Shown: positions 47,416 to 57,280, counted from the first letter of the stretch. The stretch: 64,000 nucleotides of DNA from Sphingomonas sp. IC081 (GCF_006874585.1 NZ_CP029761.1:2305001-2369000); one strand, 5' to 3'. Notes: generated by a model not told the origin, from the sequence alone. A program made the numbers and translations.

Positions 47416-48672
47416 TCAGAAACCTGCGGAAAGTGTGAGTGCAGGCCCTGACCCAGGCTCTGCATCGCCCGCCAGGCGAAAGCGCCAATCGACACCGACA
47501 CGGGCGTTGACGCCGCGCCGCAAGGGCAGCGTCACCGTTGCCGACGGGCCTGCATCCAACCGGCTTGCACCCTTCTGGACACCGCCCCAGACTCCGCCGC
47601 CGATCCGGCTTTCGACCTGGCCCACCCGCAATATCCCGTGATCAACACGCAGTTGCCCTTCGGCAAAGGGCGTCGCGTACCTGCCGGCGACATAACCGGC
47701 CTGGACATATGTCTCGCCCCGCAGCCGCGCAGGCAAGGCGAACGGCGGGATCGTGGTGATCGCCATCGCCGCGGGCTGCACCCTTCGTTGCCCTGCCTGC
47801 TCCGTCAATCGTGCCTCCAGCGCCGCAACGACAGGGATGGCAGCCAGCGGCCTTGCCGAAAAGCCGATCGCAGCAGCGGTCTCGCGCTGCACCTGCTCCA
47901 GCGTCGCCGTCGTGCGCATGTAGATCTCCGGGCGATGCTGCGCGAGAAGTCCCAGCCGGTAGCGAAGGACGGCACCGGCCTGGCTTGCTCCATATGTCGC
48001 CGGCAAGGTCCCGTTCGTCAGTGGCCCCGCCCCCCTGCCGCGCATCAGTGCCCAGGTATCCACCGACCAGCGGCGCGGCTTGCTGACGATTGGAAGTACG
48101 CTGCCGCCGGAGCCGATCGACTGCCCTTCCGACGCTGCGAAAGCGGACGCCTCGGACGATGGCATCCCGAATGCCGGAAATCCGGATGGGAAACGCTCAT
48201 TGTGGAACGCGCCCATCGGGTACTGCGGAAAATCGCGGCCAGGATCTGCGTTGGAATTGCCGTCACGACCGGTCCATGCGGCGACCGGCATTGCCGCGTA
48301 TTGCGAACCCTGCGCCATTGCCGCCAATCGGCGCCATAATGCCGCATCCGACGGACTGCCCGGCGTGCTGACATAAACGATACGCACCCTGTCCTGTCCG
48401 TGGCCCGAGCGCGCCGGCCAACCCTGTGGATAGGCACCCGCCCACTCGCCGCCACGCCACAGACCTTCCTCGCCCAAGCCGCCAACCAGCGTTTGCGGCC
48501 CTGCCATCACCACATCGCCAAAACGGTCCGTGCCCGTGACCGCTGCGCGCTCCTGCGCAGGCGCAGCAAGCAAAGGCGCATCCCACGCAGAAAGCCGACC
48601 ACCGATCCATCCACACAGGATCGCCAGCAAGGCCACCAGAGGTTGGCCGCGAAGCCGCTGCCCGCCCGTCAT
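47416..48672 (-). CDS. Secreted NfrA-C/BcsC-barrel-like protein
   Basis: A 418-aa precursor with N-terminal hydrophobic segment (RGQPLVALLAILCGWIGG). The last 120 residues look like beta-strands with AGYVAGRYATPFAEGQLRVDHGIL, GGGVWGGVQKGASRLDAGPSATVTLPL and GVDWRFRLAGDAEPGSGPALTLSAGF, typical of the C-terminal domain of NfrA-type proteins. The TPR part of full NfrA is missing. Its ATG overlaps the stop of the NfrB-like gene, so it is the outer partner of that glycosyltransferase (inference). Confidence 0.7.
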   Translation of the reverse strand: MTGGQRLRGQPLVALLAILCGWIGGRLSAWDAPLLAAPAQERAAVTGTDRFGDVVMAGPQTLVGGLGEEGLWRGGEWAGAYPQGWPARSGHGQDRVRIVYVSTPGSPSDAALWRRLAAMAQGSQYAAMPVAAWTGRDGNSNADPGRDFPQYPMGAFHNERFPSGFPAFGMPSSEASAFAASEGQSIGSGGSVLPIVSKPRRWSVDTWALMRGRGAGPLTNGTLPATYGASQAGAVLRYRLGLLAQHRPEIYMRTTATLEQVQRETAAAIGFSARPLAAIPVVAALEARLTEQAGQRRVQPAAMAITTIPPFALPARLRGETYVQAGYVAGRYATPFAEGQLRVDHGILRVGQVESRIGGGVWGGVQKGASRLDAGPSATVTLPLRRGVNARVGVDWRFRLAGDAEPGSGPALTLSAGF

Positions 48673-50135
48673 CACGCAGCCGCCGGAACGCGTGTGCCAC
48701 GATCTGGCAATGCCGTGCCCCCTTGGCCGGAATAGCCATGCACGGGATAGCCTGCCGCCTTTGTTGCCGGATGCAAGTGATGCGCGGTCTTCTCCCAATG
48801 AACTGCCGCACCGCGCAGGGTGCGCAGGTAGTTTGCCAAGGCGCGGTAGCCTGCGACAATGGCCACGAGATTGGCGACCGGAATGCGCATGATCGCTCGC
48901 GCCCCCTCGACGACCCCATATTCGCGCGCAGTGAAGAGGAACCGCATGACGCAGCGCCAGACCAGGCTGACGAGGCAAACTCCCAGTATCGCTTGCAATA
49001 CCGGCGATGCCGTCGGAGGCGTGCCCAGACCTCCCACTCTCATCGTCGCCAACAGCAGTTCAACCAGGACGAGCAGGTAGCTTGATGCAAGAACCATCGC
49101 CGCCAGCGGTCCACGCCGGTCGCGCAGCGCCATCCAGGTATCCGCGACCCCGGCGCTTCGAGTGATGCGGCTCCAGCCGAGCCGGTCCCAGGACTGCAAG
49201 GCGATCCCGTGAATCCATCGCGTCTTCTGGCGCACGGAATCCTCCAGACGGCCCGGGAAGTAGGCACGTGTCGCCACCAGTTGCCCTGTAGCATCGCGCG
49301 CGCGCACGAAGCGGCCTTTCCCTCCCTCGCGCCAGATCAGCACGCCCAGTTCATAGTCCTCGGTAAGACATTCGGCCGCGAAGGGCCCGCCCTCTCCTTC
49401 AGCTCGACGCAAGCGTGCGATTCGGGCCAGCATTTCACGCGAAAAGCCGCATCCCACACCGGCAGAGGGTACCGCAGCGCCCAGCGCATCACGAACCGGC
49501 AAGGCCTTGCCATGCGCTTCTGCAAATTCGTCGATGTAATGCCCGCCCACCCAGCGAGAGCTCGCCTGCGGTTCCGGCCGCACGGGCAGCTGGATGAAAT
49601 CGGCTTCGTCCAGCGCACGGTCGATGACCGCCAGCTCCGCGCTGTGCACCATGTCTTCCGAATCGTGAAGGACAACACTGCGAAAACGAATGCCCGAACG
49701 CCGTTCATCCTCGCAAACAGCCTTGTAGAGGCGGTTGAGACAGTCCGCCTTGGTCGTTGGCCCAAACTCGGAATGGATGATTACCCGCACGCGGGTGTCC
49801 TGACCCGCGCCTGCCATCGCGGCAGCCAAAGTGGCCACATCGTTGGCATAGCACCCTACGTACAGGCAGAGTTCCTTGTGCTTCCACGCGGACAGCGCAT
49901 GGCTCAGTGTGTGTCCGATCACCTGCTCTTCCTGCCAGGCCGCGACGAGCACCGCCGACCGACCGCTCAGCGATACGTTCGAAAGATCGGCAGGCAACCG
50001 GGTGCTCCGCGCCTTTCCCCTCAACAGCAAAGTCAGCCAGCACATGTCCATGACCGCTTCGTCGGCCGCGCTGACCAGGAGCCAGAAAGCCGTGAACAGC
50101 AGTAATTCGCGCTCGACATGCTGCAGACAGATCAT
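48672..50135 (-). CDS. NfrB-like membrane glycosyltransferase
   Basis: A 487-aa family 2 glycosyltransferase with membrane helices at both ends (ELLLFTAFWLLVSAADEAVMDMCWL; AAMVLASSYLLVLVELLLATM; ILGVCLVSLVWRCVMRFLF). The catalytic part has SVVLHDSEDMVH (DxD-type), CLTEDYELGVLIW and RQKTRWIHGIALQSWDRLGW (the Q/RxxRW type), as in NfrB, the phage N4 adsorption protein B that builds a surface polysaccharide. The start at 50135 is uncertain; the open frame reaches 50291. It may make an exopolysaccharide exported through the next protein. Confidence 0.85.
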   Translation of the reverse strand: MICLQHVERELLLFTAFWLLVSAADEAVMDMCWLTLLLRGKARSTRLPADLSNVSLSGRSAVLVAAWQEEQVIGHTLSHALSAWKHKELCLYVGCYANDVATLAAAMAGAGQDTRVRVIIHSEFGPTTKADCLNRLYKAVCEDERRSGIRFRSVVLHDSEDMVHSAELAVIDRALDEADFIQLPVRPEPQASSRWVGGHYIDEFAEAHGKALPVRDALGAAVPSAGVGCGFSREMLARIARLRRAEGEGGPFAAECLTEDYELGVLIWREGGKGRFVRARDATGQLVATRAYFPGRLEDSVRQKTRWIHGIALQSWDRLGWSRITRSAGVADTWMALRDRRGPLAAMVLASSYLLVLVELLLATMRVGGLGTPPTASPVLQAILGVCLVSLVWRCVMRFLFTAREYGVVEGARAIMRIPVANLVAIVAGYRALANYLRTLRGAAVHWEKTAHHLHPATKAAGYPVHGYSGQGGTALPDRGTRVPAAA

Positions 50136-50279
50136 CGCTTGCTGAAACACTCCCACCGCTTCCACCCAAGTCCCCCGATACTTCGTCTGGCTTCGTTCCG
50201 AATTCCCATTACCGATTTTCAGCGCCCCGGGATGGCGGCCCCTCTTGCATCCCGGCCGCACCTCCCTGAAAGAAGGCTT

Positions 50280-51491
50280 ATGAGTACGCATCGAAATTTG
50301 GCCAATGAATTGGCGCGCCGTTTCACAAAGTTAATGGGCGGCGAAGCGACTTCGGGGATCCTGCTGATAGTGGTCGCCGTCCTGGCGATGGCGGCTGCGA
50401 ACTCTCCGTTGGCCGATCTTTACCACGACGTCTTTCATCATCGCCTCGCCGGATCTCCCATAGCCCGGCTCGATTCGCTGCACGCGTGGATCAACGATGC
50501 GCTGATGGCGATCTTCTTTTTTGTCGTCGGCCTGGAAATCAAGCGGGAGGTTCTCGACGGCGAGCTTTCCAATCCGGCAAGGCGCCGTCTGCCCGTGCTT
50601 GCCGCGGCGGCCGGCATGGCAACGCCGGCCATCGTCTATCTGGCGACGGCGGGACTAGCGGAGCCTGCCCAGCGAGGCTGGGCCATACCCGCCGCCACGG
50701 ACATCGCTTTTGCCGTCGGCGTTCTCGGCCTGCTCGGGCGCCGCGTACCGGCGTCGCTGCGACTGTTCCTGCTGACCGTTGCCATCGTCGACGACCTCGG
50801 CGCAGTGGTCGTGATCGCCCTGTTCTATACGGCCCATATCGAACTGGGCTGGGCCATGGCCGCCGTCGCCATCCTGGGCGCGCTTGTCACCTGTGGCCGC
50901 ATGAGGGTGTCCCGCTCGTCCGTGTACATCCTGCTGGGATTGGCACTGTGGTTCTGCGTGCTCAATTCCGGCATTCACGCCACCATTGCCGGAGTCCTTC
51001 TGGCCTTCACCATTCCCTTGCGCCCGTTGCGGGGGGATTCGATGCTGCTGAGGCTCGAGCATGCGCTGGTGCCGTGGAACAGTTATGTGATCGTCCCCAT
51101 CTTCGGCTTCGCCAATGCAGGCGTGGCGCTGGCAGGCATCGGTCTTTCCGGACTGTTCCAGCCCGTCCCGCTCGGCATCGCGCTGGGTTTGTTCCTGGGC
51201 AAGCAGGCAGGCATCTTTGCCGCCATCGTGGCATCGGACAAGCTTGGTTTCGCACCGCGTCCGGCGGGAGCGAGCTGGATCCAGCTCTGGGGCATGGCAG
51301 TGCTATGCGGGATCGGCTTCACGATGAGCCTGTTCATCGGCGCGCTCGCATTCCCGCAGTATCCGCAGTTGGTAGAGGAGGCAAAGCTGGGCGTGCTCGC
51401 CGGTTCGCTGCTCTCCTCCCTGCTGGGCTACGCCATCCTGCGCCTGGCCCCCAGCCCCCGCACTGCAGGAAGACCAGCCGCCGCCGTCTGA
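50280..51491 (+). CDS. nhaA: Na+/H+ antiporter NhaA
   Basis: A 403-aa antiporter with about 12 helices. Signature parts: ATSGILLIVVAVLAMAAANSPL, INDALMAIFFFVVGLEIKREVLDGEL, AIPAATDIAFAVGVLGLLG (Asp of the ion site), and FLLTVAIVDDLGAVVVIALFYT (the conserved Asp pair). GFANAGVAL and MSLFIGALAF follow. AAGG precedes the ATG at 50280. It is divergent from the NfrB-like gene by 144 bp and provides salt and pH tolerance. Confidence 0.96.
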   Translation: MSTHRNLANELARRFTKLMGGEATSGILLIVVAVLAMAAANSPLADLYHDVFHHRLAGSPIARLDSLHAWINDALMAIFFFVVGLEIKREVLDGELSNPARRRLPVLAAAAGMATPAIVYLATAGLAEPAQRGWAIPAATDIAFAVGVLGLLGRRVPASLRLFLLTVAIVDDLGAVVVIALFYTAHIELGWAMAAVAILGALVTCGRMRVSRSSVYILLGLALWFCVLNSGIHATIAGVLLAFTIPLRPLRGDSMLLRLEHALVPWNSYVIVPIFGFANAGVALAGIGLSGLFQPVPLGIALGLFLGKQAGIFAAIVASDKLGFAPRPAGASWIQLWGMAVLCGIGFTMSLFIGALAFPQYPQLVEEAKLGVLAGSLLSSLLGYAILRLAPSPRTAGRPAAAV

Positions 51492-51516
51492 CGGCGGCCA
51501 GCCTTCCCAGCCCTGA

Positions 51517-51945
51517 TTACCAGGTGCCGACGTTCGGCATCGAGACCCAGGGTTCTGCGGGTTCGAGATGCCCGTTCTGGAGAAGTTCGATCGAGATACC
51601 GTCCGGGGTGCGCACAAACGCCATATGGCCATCGCGCGGCGGACGGTTGATCGTCACACCTGCATCGGCGAGCGTCCGGCAGGTCGCATAGATATCTTCC
51701 ACCTGGAACGCGATGTGGCCGAAATTGCGTCCGCCGGTGTATTCCTCGAACGAACCGTCTTCGGCCGGCCAGTTGTACGTCAACTCGACCTCGACCTCTT
51801 CCCCCGGTGCCGCCAGATAGATCAGCGTGAAACGGCCCTGTTCGCTCGAGAAACGACGGGTCTCCTTGACGCCGAGCAGTTCGAAGAAGGCGATCGTTGC
51901 GTCGGGGTCGGTGACGCGGATCATGGTATGGAGAAACTTGGTCAC
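51517..51945 (-). CDS. Lactoylglutathione lyase-like glyoxalase
   Basis: A 142-aa vicinal oxygen chelate protein. Metal ligands fit H6 (FLHTMIRV), E54 (VEVELTYN), H77 (NFGHIAFQV) and E120 (GISIELLQ), matching the glyoxalase I pattern. SSEQGRFTLIYLAAPGEE and EEYTGGRNFGHIAF are typical. It detoxifies methylglyoxal as the glutathione adduct. The GTG at 51945 begins the family N-terminus; upstream residues of the open frame are not conserved. Confidence 0.88.
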   Translation of the reverse strand: MTKFLHTMIRVTDPDATIAFFELLGVKETRRFSSEQGRFTLIYLAAPGEEVEVELTYNWPAEDGSFEEYTGGRNFGHIAFQVEDIYATCRTLADAGVTINRPPRDGHMAFVRTPDGISIELLQNGHLEPAEPWVSMPNVGTW

Positions 51946-52070
51946 GGGAAGTCCTTTGAAGGGAGATTGGCGCGCCGTTACGGCGTCCGCCCGGAGGGAC
52001 GATAGACCAGACCCGGCATGACACTCCACCGCGATCTTTCCCGAGGCGCAAGATCCATCACCCGCAAAGG

Positions 52071-52101
52071 AAAACCCGCCCGGAATAGTCCGAGCGGGTC
52101 C
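52071..52101 (-). terminator. Rho-independent terminator of the TorF-type porin gene
   Basis: On the minus strand ACCCGCTCGGA pairs with TCCGGGCGGGT (one mismatch) and TTTTCC follows, about 50 bp after the stop at 52145. Confidence 0.8.
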
Positions 52102-52144
52102 TCCTGCGATTGTCTCGCTCGTGTCCCGATTATCGGGATCGCGA

Positions 52145-52915
52145 TCAGAACGATGCGGTCAGCGTGGCGACCACGGTATCATCGGTGTAGCCATCCTGGC
52201 TCGGGCCGCTGACGCCGACATAGCTGACCGATGCCGAGAGCGGTCCGAACAGCGTCATCGACGCACCGATCGAATAATCGATGCCGGTCTTGTCGGCATT
52301 GCAGTAGTAGCAAGGCGCCAGCGAACCGTCGGCGTAACCGAGATGGCCGGAAACGGTCAGCGGGGTGTTAGGAATTGCCACATCGACGTTGCCGTAGAGG
52401 TAGAGGTTATCGTCCTTCTTGCCCGTGTAGAAGTTGGGCAACGCCTTCTGATCCCAGGCGTAGGTAACGCCGAGCTTGAGCTTGGCCGGACCGACCTGGC
52501 CGCTGACCGAAGCATAGGGCTCGAAGAATTCGGCATGGCCGACATGGCCGTTCGGATAGGCGTAGTAAAGCAGGCCGGCATCAAGCGTGATGCCCGAGCT
52601 GACTTCGCCGGTCCAGCCGCCGAAAAGGTCGACCTCGGTGCTGCCATAAGTCGAGCCAAGGTCGATCGAGGAGCCCCAGGTGCTGACATAGAAGCCGCTG
52701 GAATGCGAAATGGTAATGCCGCCCTGGATTGCCGGATCACCGCCCGACTGCGAAACACCGCGGAAACGGTAGTCGGTGGTCAGGGCTGCGCTACCGGTGA
52801 CGGTGAATTCCTTGGGGGCGTCGGCTTCGTCGGCAAAGGCAGGGGCGGCAGCGAGCGCGGAGCCCGCAAGCAGGGTCGCGGCGATGACGCCGCGGACAGA
52901 CATGTGCATGTTCAT
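52145..52915 (-). CDS. TorF-family putative porin
   Basis: A 256-aa precursor with signal peptide (VRGVIAATLLAGSALAAAPAFA) and a repetitive beta-barrel: TGSAALTTDYRFRGVSQSGGDPAIQGGITISHSSGFYVSTWGSS is the signature of this family (TIGR02001). A pair of cysteines sits in APCYYCNADKTG. The terminal residue is Phe. GAGGGA precedes the ATG at 52915. The substrate is unknown. Confidence 0.9.
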   Translation of the reverse strand: MNMHMSVRGVIAATLLAGSALAAAPAFADEADAPKEFTVTGSAALTTDYRFRGVSQSGGDPAIQGGITISHSSGFYVSTWGSSIDLGSTYGSTEVDLFGGWTGEVSSGITLDAGLLYYAYPNGHVGHAEFFEPYASVSGQVGPAKLKLGVTYAWDQKALPNFYTGKKDDNLYLYGNVDVAIPNTPLTVSGHLGYADGSLAPCYYCNADKTGIDYSIGASMTLFGPLSASVSYVGVSGPSQDGYTDDTVVATLTASF

Positions 52916-53144
52916 TCCCTCACAAATTCTTTTTGGTGCTTGTTCCCACCTGCGCTTTTGCCGCGTCCTCGTTTCGGGCCAGCGTGCGTCAGCACAATAA
53001 TGCTGCACCGCACCCAGTATTCAAACAAGGAAAATTTCATAAAGGCAACAATCGGGAAACGAAGTGTGGGTTTTTTGTCACTCGCGATGCACTACGGACC
53101 TGCTTGCCGGACGGTAGCCGGCCGGGTATAGGTTCCGCCGGATA

Positions 53145-53945
53145 ATGCTTGCGAAGATCAGAAACCTCGTCGCCCGTCCCGCCAAAAAGCAGAGGACGCC
53201 GAAGCTTCCCCCGGGTCAGCGTGTTTACGCGGTCGGCGACATTCATGGTCGCCTCGACTTGTTCGAAAGCCTCATCGAAGCCATCGAACGCGACGATGCC
53301 GGCCGAGGGCGTGCGAACAGCGACGTCGTCCTGCTCGGCGACCTCATCGATCGCGGCCCGGACAGTGCCGGCGTGCTGGGTCGTGCCCGTTCCTGGGCGC
53401 AGGAACGCCGCGTCGAGTTCATCAAGGGCAATCACGAGGAAATGATGGTGGCGGGCGCCAGCAAGCTCGACACCTTCCGCAGCTTCCTGAAATTCGGCGG
53501 CCGTGAAACGCTGATTTCCTACGGCATCGACCCGCAATTCGTGCTGGAAGCCGACGCCGAACAACTGCAGCAGGCCATGCTGGAAGCGGTGCCGCAAGGT
53601 GATTTCGATTTTCTGGACGGTTTCGAGAAAATGATTCGCATGGGCGACTATCTGTTTGTCCATGCCGGCATACGCCCGGATACGCCGCTCGACCATCAGT
53701 CTGGCCAGGATTGCCGCTGGATCCGCGACCCGTTCCTTTCCCACCCCGGAGATTTCGGCGCGGTGGTGGTGCATGGCCACACGATCACCGAAGAACCGGA
53801 AGTGCGCCTCAACCGCATCGGCATCGATACCGGCGCCTATGTCCATGGCACCCTGACTGCGATCGGCCTGGAAGGCGAGGAACGCTGGTTCATCCAGGCG
53901 CGCGATGAAGGCCAGGGCGCGATCAACATCCAGATCGCGGCCTGA
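53145..53945 (+). CDS. Calcineurin-like metallophosphatase
   Basis: A 266-aa serine/threonine phosphatase-like enzyme with the five metal motifs: GDIHG (residues 31-35), GDLIDRGPDS, KGNHEEM, VHAGI and VVHGHTITEEP. A basic N-terminus precedes the domain. It is related to PP2A-type and ApaH phosphatases; the substrate cannot be told. It is convergent with rnpB, 34 bp apart. Confidence 0.9.
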   Translation: MLAKIRNLVARPAKKQRTPKLPPGQRVYAVGDIHGRLDLFESLIEAIERDDAGRGRANSDVVLLGDLIDRGPDSAGVLGRARSWAQERRVEFIKGNHEEMMVAGASKLDTFRSFLKFGGRETLISYGIDPQFVLEADAEQLQQAMLEAVPQGDFDFLDGFEKMIRMGDYLFVHAGIRPDTPLDHQSGQDCRWIRDPFLSHPGDFGAVVVHGHTITEEPEVRLNRIGIDTGAYVHGTLTAIGLEGEERWFIQARDEGQGAINIQIAA

Positions 53946-53979
53946 ACGCGGGCTTCCTTTAAGCCTGTCTGATCGAATT

Positions 53980-54423
<444 letters not shown>

Positions 54424-54429
54424 GGGCGG

Positions 54430-55134
54430 TCACCTAGCACGACCGGTGTCGCGCTCCAACAGCAGTTCGAAGAGAATTCCGCCGATTTCGCCGTCAATCT
54501 CGCCGTCGATGAATTCAGGGCGCCAACGCCGCTGAAATGCACGCACCGCCGCTCGGCCATCGGAGATGTCGTAGCCGAAACGCTCAAGCGCAAGATAGAA
54601 AGCACCGGGATTGTCGTAGAACAGGTTCATCTTCGCCGCCGGGATTTCGAGCGCCAGCCCCAGTTCGCCCAGGCGCACCCAGTCGAAATACTCGCCAGGA
54701 TCCTGCTTTCTGGCCGGCGCGACATCCGAATGACCAACGACATTGGCACGCGGAATGTCGTGCCGGTCCATGATATCGGCCAGCAGCGGCAAGAGCGCAT
54801 CCATCTGCGGCTCGGGGAACGGCCGGTACCCCCATTCATGCCCGGGATTGACCAGTTCGATACCGATCGATGCCGAGTTCACGTCGGTCACGCCGCGCCA
54901 GTAGGAACGCCCCGCGTGCCAGGCGCGCTTGTCCTCGGGCACCAGCGAGGTGACGATACCTTCCTCGTCGATCATGTAATGCGCGGAAACCTCGGCCGCC
55001 GGATCGCACATGCGCTCCAGTGCCTCATCGGCGGACTTCATGCCGGTGTAGTGGAGCACCACCATCGACACCGGCAGCTTGCGCTCGTTGCAGTTGGGCG
55101 ATTCGACGATCCGGTTGACCAGCCAGCGGTTCAT
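54430..55134 (-). CDS. N-acetylmuramoyl-L-alanine amidase (AmpD-like)
   Basis: A 234-aa amidase of the Amidase_2 family with a C-terminal peptidoglycan-binding part. Zinc ligands are likely in VVLHYTGM, and in GHSDVAPARKQDPG. AHYMIDEEGIVTSLVPEDKRAWHAGRSYWRG and NSASIGIELVNPGHEWGYRPFPEPQM are typical. The C-terminal RAAVRAFQRRWRPE looks like a PG-binding repeat. No signal peptide is present, so it is cytoplasmic and acts in peptidoglycan recycling. Confidence 0.92.
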   Translation of the reverse strand: MNRWLVNRIVESPNCNERKLPVSMVVLHYTGMKSADEALERMCDPAAEVSAHYMIDEEGIVTSLVPEDKRAWHAGRSYWRGVTDVNSASIGIELVNPGHEWGYRPFPEPQMDALLPLLADIMDRHDIPRANVVGHSDVAPARKQDPGEYFDWVRLGELGLALEIPAAKMNLFYDNPGAFYLALERFGYDISDGRAAVRAFQRRWRPEFIDGEIDGEIGGILFELLLERDTGRAR

Positions 55135-55149
55135 CGCCCGAACCCTCCC

Positions 55150-55806
55150 TCAAACGCCCGGTAGAACCGCGCCGAGCACCAGCGCATCGTCCCCCAGCGC
55201 ATACTGTAGCCGTCCGCCAAGACTATGCGCCAGTTGCTGGATCATCGCTGCAGGGGCGGTGCGGCTCGACAGGTCCCCTTCGGGCAGCGCCCCTTCAAGC
55301 GCGCGGCCGATGTCGCGATCAAAGGCGATACGCGGACCGGCGGCGCGCACGACGATCTCGCTGGTACCGCTGGTAAGCTGATCCGCGCGCAGTTCCGCCG
55401 CGATGTCGAGCGTGCCGCCGCGGGGCAGCGCCTCTATCCCGATCAGGGCGAAGTTGAGCAGAGTCTTGATCGCCGGCTTGGGCAGCATGTCGCTGCCGAG
55501 CGACCAGTTGACGACAATCCGGGCATTGTTGGCCAGCAGCGCATCGACCAGCGCCCGCGCCTCGCTCACCGGAACCATGTCGCCGAAACCGCCGGCAGCG
55601 CCAAAGGCGAGACGGAAGAACTTGAGCTTGTCGGCCGAGATCCGCGCACTCTGGTCGAGAAGTTCGAAGCAGCGCTGGCGCATCTCCGGATCCTTCTCGT
55701 CGGACAGCAATTCGAGGCCGTTCGACAGCGCGCCTACCGGGCTCAGCATGTCATGGCACAGGCGCGAACAGAGAAGACTGGCAAGTTCGATCGCACTGGT
55801 GCTCAT
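55150..55806 (-). CDS. chpT: Histidine phosphotransferase ChpT
   Basis: A 218-aa phosphotransferase that relays phosphate from CckA to CtrA and CpdR in the alphaproteobacterial cell-cycle pathway. The DHp-like helix carries the histidine at H18 (CSRLCHDMLSPVGALSNGLELL), followed by a degenerate ATPase-like domain. The start at 55806 has GGAAG upstream; an ATG at 55824 would add six residues. It lies 15 bp before ampD on the same strand. Confidence 0.92.
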   Translation of the reverse strand: MSTSAIELASLLCSRLCHDMLSPVGALSNGLELLSDEKDPEMRQRCFELLDQSARISADKLKFFRLAFGAAGGFGDMVPVSEARALVDALLANNARIVVNWSLGSDMLPKPAIKTLLNFALIGIEALPRGGTLDIAAELRADQLTSGTSEIVVRAAGPRIAFDRDIGRALEGALPEGDLSSRTAPAAMIQQLAHSLGGRLQYALGDDALVLGAVLPGV

Positions 55807-55855
55807 ATTCGCGGAAACTTCCATGGTTCAAAGGTGGCCATCAGATAGGTGGCGA

Positions 55856-56317
55856 TCAGATTTCGGCAACCCGCCTGGTCCCGGTGGAAGCCCCGCACGA
55901 GTCAGATACCGACTCCGTGCACTCCTCTCCGACGATTTTGCAGGTCATTGGGGAAAAACCATTCCCGCTATCACGCCAGAAAGCAACACGCCCCTCGCCG
56001 ATGATCGCCCAAATCCGCAAATCGCCGGTGGAATGTTCGCAGTCCGCGGCGGAAGGCACCGGCTGGCTCGCAGGATGCGAATGAAAATAGCCCAGAACCT
56101 GCGGACCACCGACCCGCGCCGAGCGGTGCGCAGCCAGCAGCGCGGCCGGGTCGATCTCGAAATGGCGCGTACGCTGCGCGGCGACGTTGGCTGCCGGAAC
56201 CGCACGGTCGACGCGCCCCCCCTCCCCCAGCAGCAACCCGCAGCACTCTTCCGGATGGCAGCGCGCGGCTTCCTCCATCAAAGCGGTCACAACTGCCCTT
56301 GTCACTTCGACATTCAT
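55856..56317 (-). CDS. M67-family JAMM/MPN metallopeptidase
   Basis: A 153-aa zinc peptidase of the JAB1/MPN fold. The catalytic Glu is in HPEECCGLLLG and the JAMM motif is H79-x-H81-x10-D92 in GYFHSHPASQPVPSAADCEHS. Bacterial members can cleave C-terminal extensions from ubiquitin-like or sulfur-carrier proteins, but no such partner is in this window. It starts 18 bp from the divergent rluD and precedes chpT by 49 bp. Confidence 0.88.
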   Translation of the reverse strand: MNVEVTRAVVTALMEEAARCHPEECCGLLLGEGGRVDRAVPAANVAAQRTRHFEIDPAALLAAHRSARVGGPQVLGYFHSHPASQPVPSAADCEHSTGDLRIWAIIGEGRVAFWRDSGNGFSPMTCKIVGEECTESVSDSCGASTGTRRVAEI

Positions 56318-56335
56318 CCCCAAATCGTACAGACA

Positions 56336-57280
56336 ATGGGGGTCATGGAAAACATCATTGAAGGTACGATCGGGGAGGCCGGAGGCCGCCTCGACAAGGC
56401 GCTTGCAGAGGCCAGCGGCCTCTCGCGCGAACGAATCAAGGCATTGATGGGCGAAGGCCGCGTCACGCTGGCGGGCAAACCCGCCGCGCAGGCCTCGCTG
56501 AAGGTCGAGCCCGGCACGCCTTTCGCCATCGCCGTGCCCGAGGCCATTCCTGCCGAAGCGGCGCCCCAGGACATTCCCCTGAACGTGGTGTTCGAGGACG
56601 CATACCTGATCGTCGTCGACAAGCCGGCCGGTCTTGTTGTCCACCCCGCCGCGGGCAATCTGGACGGTACGCTGGTCAACGCCCTGCTTCACCACTGCCG
56701 CGGGCAACTGTCGGGAATCGGCGGCGTTGCTCGCCCTGGCATCGTCCACCGCATCGACAAGGACACCTCGGGTCTGCTGGTCGTCGCCAAGACCGACCGC
56801 GCCCACGAAGGCCTCGCCGTCCAGTTCGCCGACCACTCGATCGAGCGGGCCTATCGGGCCGTGGTGGCCGGAAAACCGATTCCTGTTGCCGGGACTGTAA
56901 CCGGATCGATCGGTCGTTCGAATAGCAACCGCAAGAAGATGGCACTGGTCGAAGAAGGCAGGGGCAAACACGCGGTGACTCATTATCGTACGGTCGAGAC
57001 GCTCAAGGGCGCCACGCTCGTGGAGTGTCGCCTCGAAACGGGAAGAACGCACCAGGTACGCGTTCACATGTCGTCAATCGGGCACTCGCTATTGGGGGAT
57101 CCAGTATATGGACGTACACCATCAGCGATTCGCCCGGTCGTTCAACGACTCGGATTTCATCGCCAAGCTCTCCACGCAGCGGAACTTGGCTTCGTCCACC
57201 CCGTTACTGGGGAGACAGTCCGATTTTCCAGCCCCTTACCCGACGATATGCGGGCCCTGATCGACGAACTGCGTCAGTGA
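56336..57280 (+). CDS. rluD: 23S rRNA pseudouridine synthase RluD
   Basis: A 314-aa RluA-family synthase for pseudouridines 1911, 1915 and 1917 in 23S rRNA. An S4 domain (RLDKALAEASGLSRERIKALMGEGRVTLAGKP) precedes the catalytic domain with IVHRIDKDTSGLLVVAKT (Asp141) and LETGRTHQVRVHMSSIGHSLLGDPVYG. RLGFHRQALHAAELGFVHPVTGE is RluD-like. An ATG at 56345 is an alternative start. Confidence 0.9.
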   Translation: MGVMENIIEGTIGEAGGRLDKALAEASGLSRERIKALMGEGRVTLAGKPAAQASLKVEPGTPFAIAVPEAIPAEAAPQDIPLNVVFEDAYLIVVDKPAGLVVHPAAGNLDGTLVNALLHHCRGQLSGIGGVARPGIVHRIDKDTSGLLVVAKTDRAHEGLAVQFADHSIERAYRAVVAGKPIPVAGTVTGSIGRSNSNRKKMALVEEGRGKHAVTHYRTVETLKGATLVECRLETGRTHQVRVHMSSIGHSLLGDPVYGRTPSAIRPVVQRLGFHRQALHAAELGFVHPVTGETVRFSSPLPDDMRALIDELRQ

